Source: Antedon mediterranea (lineage: Eukaryota > Echinodermata > Crinoidea > Comatulida > Antedonidae). Taken from it: a stretch of DNA of 64,000 nucleotides. The notes under the pieces are model-generated. The model saw only the letters and a list, made by a program, of their open reading frames with translations. It searched no databases and was not told the DNA's origin. The stretch is taken from NCBI RefSeq assembly GCF_964355755.1, contig NC_092679.1, positions 4,276,001 to 4,340,000 on the forward strand, read 5' to 3'. The translations under genes were made by a program, and so were the position numbers. This document shows, in pieces, positions 48,423-57,424 of the stretch; position 1 is the stretch's first letter, and each line of letters starts with the position of its first letter.

Positions 48423-49272
48423 AAAATCGAATTGGTCTAAACATTTGGAAACTTGTTTGGAATTAGTGGATCAATCGAATCCATGTTTGAAACTTTTAAC
48501 TTATTATGTTTTCATGTAGGCAAATTTCTTATACTATATTTAAAGCGAAATTGAACGACATTGATTTGACGATTAACCGACATTAACAGTTGTGAAGATA
48601 AACCTAAATAAACAGCGTGTTTAAGGAAAGAGATTGGAATTACATTATTAATTATTTCTGTGAACATAATGTATCATTTTCCTTTTCAGATTAAATTGAA
48701 ATTAAATTGAGCATTTGAAACGGAGTTTTTGGTTTGTTTAGTGGGAAACAGATTTCGACTTCTTGCGGAGAAGTTAAGACGTCTGACATTGCAGTTTACC
48801 TTCCGTCAGAGAGCGAGTTTGAACATCTTCGTTTTTTATCCTGTTTTAATCGGAATGGAAACGATGGAATATAACCATCGTTGTGTACTCGGTCTATACG
48901 TTGCTTTATAATGTAAAGCAAGCATTTTGTAAAAGACGAAACATTGTGATGATTGTTGCGTATAACTTTCCTGTTTTAGTGAAAGACCGTTTTCTGAGAA
49001 AATTTTGCGTTTTGTATATTCGTTTTCATTTCAAATAGAAATACCGAAAATCTTATGCGTATTTTATTGCCTTGATATGAGTTCAAATGTATTAAAAGAT
49101 ATTCTAAAGATATTTATCGTGCAGGTGAAATCCAAGCCAAATATTAAGCTGAATTTATTGTGCGTCCACCGGAAAACGTCAGACAATCTTAACGGATACG
49201 TTCTCTTAACTGATATTGATAATTCAACGTATAGATCTATATTTATACTCGGTAATAATAGTTGTTTGAATA

Positions 49273-50295
49273 ATGAGTAAATCTAACAAACAAAATCCTG
49301 TAATTCGCCCGACCAACATCTTGCCAGCCTCTTTTTTGAAGGCATCGTCAGTGACGGAATTGCAAACGATGAGAAATAATGAGACCGCGCAAAAGCGTCT
49401 CAACCGTCAGCTTACAACTTTACAGAAGCAGAACTCAAGAGAGCTTTATGATTCATCGCTAAAGTTTAAACAGGTTGCAAAAGACATTCGCTTAGTAAAG
49501 CTTAAGGCAAGTAAGTCGATTGAGGAGTGGATGACAACGTCAGAAAAACGGATGGAGATGGAAAAAGCGGAGGAAAAACGCAAGATTGGAGACAGAATAG
49601 AACGATTAAGGAGACGTTCCTCCGCGTTGGGCATATCGAGTGATAACGCAAAGAAGATCGCTTCAATTCCGCAGAACTTTGAATTGTCGTTTGAGGTTGC
49701 GAATCGGCGGCGACGATTTTCGATCGATTCTGTCGGAAGTAACGCAAGCTCAGAATCTCCGCGTGGTTCAACTGATAAATTGCCGATTCTCTTACCACAT
49801 GTCGGCCTTGTTGCCAATATCGCCGCCGCTCCAAGTAGTAAAGAAAAACAGTTTCCTAAAAGTAAAACACACCGCGGAAGGTCGAATTCACTCATCTCTC
49901 AGACGTTTCCACAGCGGCGTTTAAATAAAACTTTTGATGACGAAAATCCAATGCAACCCCATGAAGTAGGCCTAACTAGCGAGTTTACAAATTCATTTAA
50001 AGATAGTGTGCATATAAATGACGATGGTGACGATGTTGACGGAAATGGTAGTCGTATACGGTGCAACACATGGCCGTCACAGGATGACGCATTCGCGTCA
50101 AAAACGTCAACAGTAACGCGTTTACCAAATATATCACAGATGAAAGGCAATTTAACTACAAGAGTTGATAAAACGTCAGAAATGTTTCGTGAAAAGGAGA
50201 ATCACTTAAAAACACCGAATTACTACATGTGTAATTACAGAAATAGAATGGTTGGGACTGAACAGACGACTGACGGTGCGGATGAGGAAGTATAA
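49273..50295 (+). CDS. Unrecognised 340-residue basic coiled-coil protein, single exon
   Basis: I do not recognise this family. The ATG is preceded two codons earlier by an in-frame TGA, which fixes the start, and the frame ends at a TAA. Residues 38-118 are highly charged and look alpha-helical/coiled-coil, ending in the run RLRRRSS. Residues 145-150 (RRRRFS) and 202-206 (GRSNS) fit basophilic kinase sites. Residues 261-268 (RIRCNTWP) match the RxRxxT-W-P pattern of Akt/14-3-3 sites such as that in FOXO. There is no signal peptide or membrane segment, so a cytosolic or nuclear protein is likely. A 340-codon frame of protein-like composition in such AT-rich DNA is unlikely by chance. It may have untranslated exons; none was identified. 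Confidence 0.75.
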   Translation: MSKSNKQNPVIRPTNILPASFLKASSVTELQTMRNNETAQKRLNRQLTTLQKQNSRELYDSSLKFKQVAKDIRLVKLKASKSIEEWMTTSEKRMEMEKAEEKRKIGDRIERLRRRSSALGISSDNAKKIASIPQNFELSFEVANRRRRFSIDSVGSNASSESPRGSTDKLPILLPHVGLVANIAAAPSSKEKQFPKSKTHRGRSNSLISQTFPQRRLNKTFDDENPMQPHEVGLTSEFTNSFKDSVHINDDGDDVDGNGSRIRCNTWPSQDDAFASKTSTVTRLPNISQMKGNLTTRVDKTSEMFREKENHLKTPNYYMCNYRNRMVGTEQTTDGADEEV

Positions 50296-50435
50296 GCGAT
50301 CTAATTTATTTATTCAAACAATTAAATTAATCATGATGGCATGATTGTGGAACAATATCATCCGCCATCAAATAGCTTTTGTAATTTATTATTAATATAT
50401 TTGATACAATTTAGACTTAAGTAGGTCTACTGTTA

Positions 50436-50792
50436 AAGCTTGGATCCCACTAGAGACACAACGCAAGAACGTAGACGCAACGCAAGCGAGTTGACCAATG
50501 AGAAGCGACAGTTTGTATAGTTCATCGCTAAAGCTTGGTTCCCACTAGATAACGTAACGCAAGGACGTAAACGCAACGCAAGCGTTTTAACCAATGACAA
50601 GAGAAGTTATAGACAGTTAGCAATCACAAGCGAATAAGCCATGGCTTGTGATTGGTCAATTCACTTGCGTTGCGTTACGTCCTTGTGTTGCGTCGCTAGT
50701 GGGAACCACGCTTTATGATTGTTGAAATCACTTACGTTGCGTTACGTCCTTGTCCCGGTCCTTGTATTGCGTCTCTAGTGAGAACCAAGCTT
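50436..50792. mobile_element. GGTTCCCACTAG MITE inserted into a copy of itself
   Basis: The inner complete copy is 50530-50712. The outer copy is split into 50436-50529 (AAGCTTGGATCCCACTAGAG start) and 50713-50792 (ending CTAGTGAGAACCAAGCTT). Joining the outer halves restores the ATCGCT..TGATTG centre seen in other copies. Confidence 0.8.
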
Positions 50793-50984
50793 AAATGGGC
50801 AGATGTTTGCACTTCTCGACAACAACGCATTCTATTTTGCTTGGCAATGTTTTTAAAAAGTATGTTTTGTGATTACCGCGCGGCAATGTTAGCAATAGCT
50901 GTTCTAGTGTCACTAGAACAGCAGACGATACAGTTTATATTTGCGCGCGTATAATTATTGTGAGGCTTGAATTATGACGATAAG

Positions 50985-50990
50985 AATAAA
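50985..50990 (+). terminator. Possible polyadenylation signal for the 340-residue gene
   Basis: AATAAA lies downstream of the MITE cluster that follows the stop. If used, the 3' UTR would be about 0.7 kb and include the nested MITE. Confidence 0.25.
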
Positions 50991-51105
50991 GTATTTTAAA
51001 TTGTGGTAAAACTATTTTGTTGTTCATGTATTTGAAGTTTCAGTTGTCCGGTGAAAATTTGATTGATAAACTGGAATGATCCGTCGTGATTGGTCAGATC
51101 AGCAA

Positions 51106-51922
51106 GCAAATGTTTTCATAGACTCTCTTTTCCCGTGCTTTGGGGTGTGCGCAAGCCCAGTCCTAGTTTTCAAATACCCAATTTTTCGGCTGTAGTAACT
51201 TTAAGCTACCGCATGGTGACTGTTTCCGAATGCTTCCGTTCTCTAAAGGAAGCATTGATACGATTTATTATTTTTCGTGTAAGTATACGTCCTTGCGTTG
51301 ACTTTTAGGGGAAACCCCCACCACATGACTCGCGTTACACGATACAGAGTTCTACGCGCGCATAGTAGCTGCACCTATTGAGACCTTTTCGCGCCGCTCC
51401 TTTAGAAAACGGAAGCTTTAAGCTGATTTTCCACTACTAGACGAATTTGTTCGCGCGAATCCAACGTTTCGAAGAGAAAAAAATCGCCTACTCTCTTTCC
51501 ACTACATGAGCGAATAGCTGCGACGTTAATGTTCCTCGCGTGGTTGCTGAGCATTTCGATTCGCATGAGTGCTCATGAAAGCGTCATAGCTCATTTCCTG
51601 AGCTCTGATTGGTTGCGCAATATTTCGCTTCGCAAAAAGTAGAAACAATTCGAACTAGTAAATTTCGCTGAAGCGAAAAATAAAGGAACTAGAATTCGTC
51701 GAAGAAGGCAGTATGACAGACAGAAACGCGAATACGCATGTGCATAGCATGACGCTTTCGATTCGCGCGAACAAATTCGCCTAGTGGAAAATCGGCTTTA
51801 GGAATTGAAACAGTCACCATGCGGTAACTCAAAGTTACGGCCGAAAAAAATGGGTACTCGGACTGGGCATGCGCATACCCCAAAGCACGTCTGGGAAAAG
51901 AGAGTTTATGAAAACATTTGTT
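51106..51922. mobile_element. Large inverted-repeat element with a second MITE nested inside
   Basis: Outer arms (51106-51227 and 51806-51922, about 120 bp) share CAAATGTTTTCATA, CTCTCTTTTCCC, GTGCTTTGGGGT and ACCGCATGGTGACTGTTTC. An inner palindrome (51231-51258 with 51390-51415) is followed by a distinct MITE at 51418-51801. Confidence 0.82.
51418..51801. mobile_element. MITE with ends TAAGCTGATTTTCCACTA
   Basis: The left end TTTAAGCTGATTTTCCACTA with CGAATTTGTTCGCGCGAA is mirrored by TTCGCGCGAACAAATTCG and CTAGTGGAAAATCGGCTTTA. About 384 bp. It interrupts the larger element at 51106-51922. Confidence 0.83.
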
Positions 51923-51940
51923 GGTAAAATTATTGAGATG

Positions 51941-52747
51941 CATGTGTTATGCGCGATTTGAACGATTTGCGCAATTTGAAATTGCGCAAAAAAATCCTTG
52001 CGCAATTTTAAATTGTGCAAAGAATTCTTGCGCAATTTTAAATTGCGCAAGGATTTTTTTGCGCAATTTCAAATTGCGCAATCAACTTGCGCAATTTCAA
52101 ATTGCGCAAGAAAATCTTTGCGCAATTTTAAATTGCGCTGCACAATTTGTAAATTGCGCAAGATAGTTCTTGCGCAATATGACACCTTTGCGCAATTTGA
52201 AAACGAACTGTAAATTTTCCCATACATGGCTAGGCTAGGCCTAGGCAGAGGAGTTTAAAATTTAGTATTTTATTATATAAATAAGACCATTTCAATGAAG
52301 ATAATGTTTAATACTCACTTTTTAAGTTTTTAATATTAGTTTAAGCTAGGCCATGTAACCTAGTCAGTATCAGTAGTCCAGACCCTAGCTAGGCTAGAGT
52401 AGTATAGCCGGCCGCCCGCGCCGCGCCCGCCTGGTGGAACACCACCGCTTCGTTTTCCTTCGTCGGTTCTTCGACGGTATGCTAACTTATAACAATATTT
52501 GCACTACTAAAATAAGGAAATGCGATATTTATCTTTAATTTTGAATCATTCTTAGAAATTACTATAAAAATATGGGTGTGCATGATTTCACAATCTGTCG
52601 AAAAACCTTGCGCAATTTGCAGATTACTTGCGCAATTTAATACGTTGCTTGCGCAATTTGAAACACATGTTTCAATTCAAATTGCGCAAGGATTTTTTTT
52701 GCGCAATTTCAAATTGCGCAAATCGTTCAAATCGCGCATAACACATG
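51941..52747. mobile_element. Foldback element with arrays of GCGCAATTT palindromes
   Basis: Terminal arms (51941-52015 and 52674-52747) are about 75 bp and begin CATGTGTTATGCGCGATTTG. Both arms and the adjacent sub-terminal DNA carry repeated palindromes of the form GCGCAATTTNAAATTGCGC, about six on the left and two plus half-sites on the right. The centre has a GC-rich patch (CCGGCCGCCCGCGCCGCGCC). There is no transposase frame; the 60-80-residue frames over the arrays are repeat artefacts. Confidence 0.82.
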
Positions 52748-52768
52748 TAAACGGTAGTTATCGTGAGA

Positions 52769-53437
52769 TGAGCGGCGTTTTTTGTAAGAAATATTTCTTG
52801 TTTAAAGAATAATTATTTAATTGATTAATATTAAAATAGAAAAAACGGCAAGAACAGTACAAGTTGTATTAGTACAGTACAAGTTATATAAGTACAATAC
52901 AAGTTATATAAGTACAGTACAAGTGTTTCGCAAGCCGGTCTTCAGCAGGCTTGAAGCTTCAGAGAGCTGACTTGATCTGATTCTTGTAAAGCACTAACAA
53001 TGTCATAGCTGACTTTGATATTTGGTTCCCCATGCTCTCCTCATCTTTCTCCTCTTCGTCGTGGTAACCATGAGGTTGTTTTCGATGGTAATTAGCAGTT
53101 GTTTCTTTAATTAATGTACGGCGAACTTTGTCTGGTTTCTTTGTTTTTGGTGGTGTATAATATGGTACACTTTCTGACTTTTCTGAAGGTTTTTTTATTG
53201 TTTTAGTTTGTGGTTTATTACTATGATTTATATCATTAAATTATATAGTGGATGCATAATCATCTCATATAACTCTCTTTTATCTTTCTAAGTTCAGTTT
53301 CTTGTTTGGCAATTATTTCTTGCAGTTCTTTTTCCTTTTGCTTAATAATATCAATTTGCTGAGCGGCGTTTTTTGTAAGAAATATTTCTTGTTTAAAGAA
53401 TAATTATTTTATTGATTAATACTAAAATAGAAAAAAC
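52769..53437 (-). pseudogene. Partial ZC2HC1C copy flanked by 78-bp direct repeats
   Basis: The segment 52847-53359 copies part of the ZC2HC1C locus: a few units of its intronic 20-bp minisatellite, then exon sequence matching 55918-56376. Two internal deletions relative to the parent remove the exon-intron boundary and the codons around the first zinc-finger Cys pair, and there are further frame-disrupting changes. The copy is bounded by a 78-bp direct repeat (52769-52846 and 53360-53437, two mismatches) that starts TGAGCGGCGTTTTTTGTAAG. Because intron DNA is included, this is a DNA-level copy, not a retrocopy. Confidence 0.85.
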
Positions 53438-54390
53438 AGACAAACACTGTAATGATTGTAGCGACGCATTTAATGATGAGCTTTAAAGGAGGAAGCATTA
53501 ATTATAAAAGTAATACATATTTGTAATATGGTAAATATTTAATGATTAGTACCATGAAAAGGGGCAGGGTAAATTATGAATATGATGATTACAGATTGTT
53601 TTATAGATTGGTTTGAGGAGAAAAAAAAACTTGAAACAAAATAAGCATCTATAAAATTGAACCAATGACGGGATGGATGACTAAACATTGATTTAGACAT
53701 TGATAATTTATTTTTATGTAACCTTTTGAGAAACTTAATTTTTAAAGGGGGGTAAGAACGGACCCATCAGCCGAATTTGAACATGTGACCCTTGGCTTAC
53801 AAGGTGAGTATCAACATACTTTTTTCCGTCTTTAGAATCTAATAATTTACTAATAATAATATACAGTACATAGCTATATTTTGTGTATAACTTTGGAGAT
53901 TCTAAATAGTAGGACTACTTAATCTTTGCTCATGTCAAAGTTCAAATATCAGATGAGCTTGACTCTTGTGTCACTAGCACCATTAAAATTAATGTTATAA
54001 ACAAACAATATAACATTTAATGTGAAAATTCATCTGCAAGTAATTTATATTGGTTTATATATTCCACTGCAGTATTAATTCATGCTACATAGATTGGAAT
54101 GTTTCCAGCTTAATTTTTGGGTTGTATTTTTAGATTACACTGCTTTAGTTATTAAAATATGAATATAGTTTTTAAAATTTTTGTTTATTTCTAAACACAA
54201 TCAAAATAATATAAAAGTTATGATAAATAATATACTAATAATTATATTTAAAAAATCATTGGTTTTTGGTTTGTTAAAAATGGTAAATAATTGTTCAAAA
54301 ACTTTCATAATATATACATAATTAGTACCTTAAATTATTAAAAGTTTATCTAAATATAATTCTGACTAAAATACAAGCACACACAGTGAA
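53438..54390. other. Downstream flank of ZC2HC1C, nothing recognised
   Basis: AT-rich DNA between the pseudogene and the last ZC2HC1C exon. It probably includes the ZC2HC1C 3' UTR; AT-richness makes any poly(A) choice arbitrary. Confidence 0.45.
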
Positions 54391-54642
54391 CTACCGTCGC
54401 TTAGACGGCGGTTTTGGACGACTTTTTATGTCTTTGCATTTTGGGATATGTCGCTCAGCAGTGGACGGATTGAACTTACGTTTACAATATGGACATTCTT
54501 TATAATCGGAATTGTCACTCGGTGGAGGCGGAGGCAAATCTGACGCTTTCCCGCCTTTTGCGATATGAGCTTGTACCAGACGAGCATCACGCACTGTACG
54601 CACAAAGTCCTCATGCTTTCGTTTCCAGTTTGATTTTTTAGG
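54391..54642 (-). CDS. ZC2HC1C: ZC2HC1C last exon: second C2HC finger
   Basis: The acceptor is a T-run ending AG at 54644-54643. The exon encodes PKKSNWKRKHEDFVRTVRDA, the PPPPP linker and the finger CPYCKRKF..H...C, and ends in KPPSKRR before TAG. Confidence 0.93.
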   Translation of the reverse strand, partial: PKKSNWKRKHEDFVRTVRDARLVQAHIAKGGKASDLPPPPPSDNSDYKECPYCKRKFNPSTAERHIPKCKDIKSRPKPPSKRR

Positions 54643-57424
54643 CTAAAAAAAAAACAAACAGAAATTTGGAGTTAGATGAATATAATGTGAATTACAAACA
54701 AAAATAAATTAGCTTTTTTAAATTTTATTGCACTCTATGTAAGTGTAATGAGTTCAGCAGGGAGTTATTAAAAATAACAACTTTCTTAGTTTACTAGGCT
54801 AGAATAACAAAAATAGATCGAATTAGGATCGTATGAGAGAATGAATAGTATTTACAAGCAGTAAGATTAATTCAATTACGAGTGAATAATAGGCTCTGAT
54901 TTGAGCAGGTGTTCTCTACTGTCAAATTGTTTAATGACTCAAACTGCTAACTATATGATAAATTAAATCTATAACAATGTTGATGACTTGGATAGAAGTG
55001 GTGACAACATGATTCGCCCAACAGAGAGATTGTGAACCTTTACAGGGGGTCTACATGAACTCGAAAAGCCAAAAACAATAAATAAATAATTTAAAAAACA
55101 GTACAATGCAATTTGTATAAGTAAAGTTATATTATACAAGTATATTGTATAAGTACAGTACATATTGTATAAGTACAGTACAAGTTGTATAAGTACAGTA
55201 CAAGTTGTATCAGTACAGTACAAGTTGTAACAGTACGGTACATATTGTATAAGTCCAGTACAAGGTGTATAAGTACAGTACAAGGTGTATAAGTACAGTA
55301 CAAGGTGTATAAGTACAGTACAAGTTGTATAAGTACAGTACAAGTTGTATAAGTACAGTACAAGTTGTATAAGTACAGTACAAGTTGTATAAGTACAGTA
55401 CAAGTTATATAAGTACAGTACAAGTTGTATAAGTACAGTACAAGTTATATAAGTACAGTACAAGTTGTATAAGTACAGTACAAGTTATATAAGTACAGTA
55501 CAAGTTGTATAAGTACAGTACAAGTTATATAAGTACAGTACAAGTTATATAAGTACAGTACAAGTTATATAAGTACAGTACAAGTTATATAAGTACAGTA
55601 CAAGTTATATAAGTACAGTACAAGTTGTATAAGTACAGTACAAGTTATATAAGTACAGTACAAGTTATATAAGTACAGTACAAGTTATATAAGTACAGTA
55701 CAAGTTATATAAGTACAGTACAAGTTATATAAGTACAGTACAAGTGTATAAGTACAGTAAGTTATATGTTTTATTAATAGTAATACACTCACAGTTGGTT
55801 CTGATTTAAGATGATGTCCATTTTTAACATATTGTTCACATTCAGTACCAGCTGTCCGTTGCTTTGCCATGTCAAAAGTTTTCCTCTTTTTCGTTGATGT
55901 CTTACGACAAATGACAGAGTGTTTCGCAAGCCGGTCTTCAGCAAACTTGCGACCACATGCATTGCAGGCTTGAAGCTTCAGAGAGCTGACTTGATCTGAT
56001 TCTTGTAAAGCACCAACAATGTCATAGCTGACTTTGATATTTGGTTCCATGCTCTCCTCATCTTCCTCCTCTTCGTCGTGGTAACCATGAGGTTGTTTTC
56101 GATGGTAATTAGCAGTTGTTTCTTTAATTAATGGACGGCGAACTTTGTCTGGTTTCTTTGTTTTTGGTGGTGTATAATACGGTACACTTTCTGACTTTTC
56201 TGAAGGTTTTTTGGTTGTTTTAGTTTGTGGTTTAATACTATGACTATCATTAAATTGTCTAGGGGATGCATATTCATCACTCATATAACTCTCCTTTATT
56301 TTTTTAAGTTCAGCCTCTTGTTTGGCAATTATTTCTTGCAGTTCTTTTTCCTTTTGCTTAATAATATCAATTTGCTTTTGTCTATCGTGTTCAACTTTTG
56401 TATTTTTTTCTTTTTTACTACGTTTCTTTACATCATTTCTTGTCCAATTTGTCTCTTCAAATTGGTTGAAATCAAACATGTTTTCATCATCATGTTGTTT
56501 TTGCTTCCTGAGTTTACTGAGTCGCTGTTCTCTTTCTAAATCTTGATCCATCTGCCATTTCTGAAAGTCACTTAATTTCTCTTCCCTTTTTCTTGGTGCA
56601 GCAACTTTCTTTTGATATCTATCCTCTTTTATTTCACTGATTATTTTCTTTCTATTCCCGACAAAACCTGCTGTCTTTTCATAAGGATTTTGCTCCCACT
56701 TGTTATGTGATCTTGGTTCTCTAGTATATGGTGGATCTTCATCACTAGATTCTTCTGTTGTTTCTTGAGAATATCTTTTCGGTAACTTAGTCACACTGTT
56801 TGTCTTTTTTAGTTTCTTTTTAGTAAACACCTCTTTAGTAGTATTCCTATTGGGTATATGTTCATCGGTATTTTCAGTGAATCTATGTTGAGATATGTTC
56901 ATATTATGTACAGTGGATCTGTGCTTCAGTGGAGCAAGAGGTTTGGCACGATCCAGTCCTGCTGGAGGTTTTCTACTTAAATCTTCCCTTGCATGCATCT
57001 TTGATAAATCCTGTCTCATGTGTGCTTCACGTTGTTGTTGAACCTTAGATTTCATCCTATTAAAGTGGTCGTCTCTCGTTGGTATATTACTTTGTACGGT
57101 GCCTTGTTCGATCAGGCGACGTTCACGGAAAAAGTCACGGACCATACCCTTTTCTGCCGGCTGTTTTGAAGATATTTTTTGTAAAGCTTGATACTGTTGC
57201 CGCTCATACATGTCAATCATTTTCGCCTCCTTTTCTTTCATCACTTTATACTGAAAGTTTGCTTGTAACTTCTGAAGCCTTGATTGCTGAGGCGCACTCG
57301 GAAACCTTTCAACCTTGCTAACTTCTGCGGGAAAGGTTTCTCGAGATGTTCCTGAAGGAGCTGTTCGCCTCATGTTCTGTTTGTTATAATAGGTATGATG
57401 AGAAGGTGGGTAAAAATCTGCCAT
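54391..57424 (-). CDS. ZC2HC1C: ZC2HC1C-type C2HC zinc-finger protein (two coding exons)
   Basis: Exons 57424-55793 (544 codons) and 54642-54391 (83 codons plus TAG) join in phase 0 through donor GTGAGT and a T-rich AG acceptor, giving 627 residues. The family's two C2HC fingers are present: C487, C490, H502, C506 in ACNACGRKFAEDRLAKHSVI, and C594, C597, H609, C613 in CPYCKRKFNPSTAERHIPKC, preceded by the conserved KKSNWKRKHEDF and a PPPPP linker. A long charged, coiled-coil-rich N-terminal region favours ZC2HC1C over the shorter ZC2HC1A/B. The molecular role of the family is poorly known; zinc-binding Cys/His are all intact. It sits head-to-head with MLH3, a linkage also found in human. A short 5' UTR intron (57521-57453, GTAAGT donor) is possible. 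Confidence 0.92.
55132..55765. repeat. 20-bp minisatellite in the ZC2HC1C intron
   Basis: About 31 copies of AAGTACAGTACAAGTTRTAT. The part near 55150-55400 is mostly TTGTAT with more variants, the middle alternates TTGTAT and TTATAT, and the exon-proximal part is mostly TTATAT. It ends about 25 bases from the splice donor. The Tyr/Thr-rich minus-strand frame through it is a repeat artefact. Confidence 0.95.
55793..57424 (-). CDS. ZC2HC1C: ZC2HC1C first coding exon: coiled-coil region and first C2HC finger
   Basis: Starts with ATG at 57424 (MADFYPPSHHTYYNKQN) and runs to the donor at 55792-55791. It is rich in Lys, Glu and Arg, with a strong coiled-coil stretch (KQIDIIKQKEKELQEIIAKQ). The first C2HC finger lies about 40 residues before the donor. 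Confidence 0.93.

Larger units (their letters stand above)
45231..49272. other. Intergenic region PARP1 to the 340-residue gene
   Basis: Apart from the hairpin, microsatellite and two MITEs listed separately, I recognise nothing. Frames at 45571-45813 (80 residues) and 47104-47472 (122 residues) lack known motifs, and the second runs into a MITE, so neither is called a gene. Confidence 0.5.

Noticed and set aside
49446-49895. 149- and 110-residue frames opposite the 340-residue gene
   Set aside because: They are shadows of the plus-strand coding sequence, which has the better composition and a defined start.
54969-55463. Tyr/Thr/Leu-rich 164-residue minus-strand frame
   Set aside because: It is a translation of the 20-bp minisatellite in the ZC2HC1C intron. 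The read-through of the ZC2HC1C exon into it (past 55793) is excluded by a good donor and the conserved next exon.
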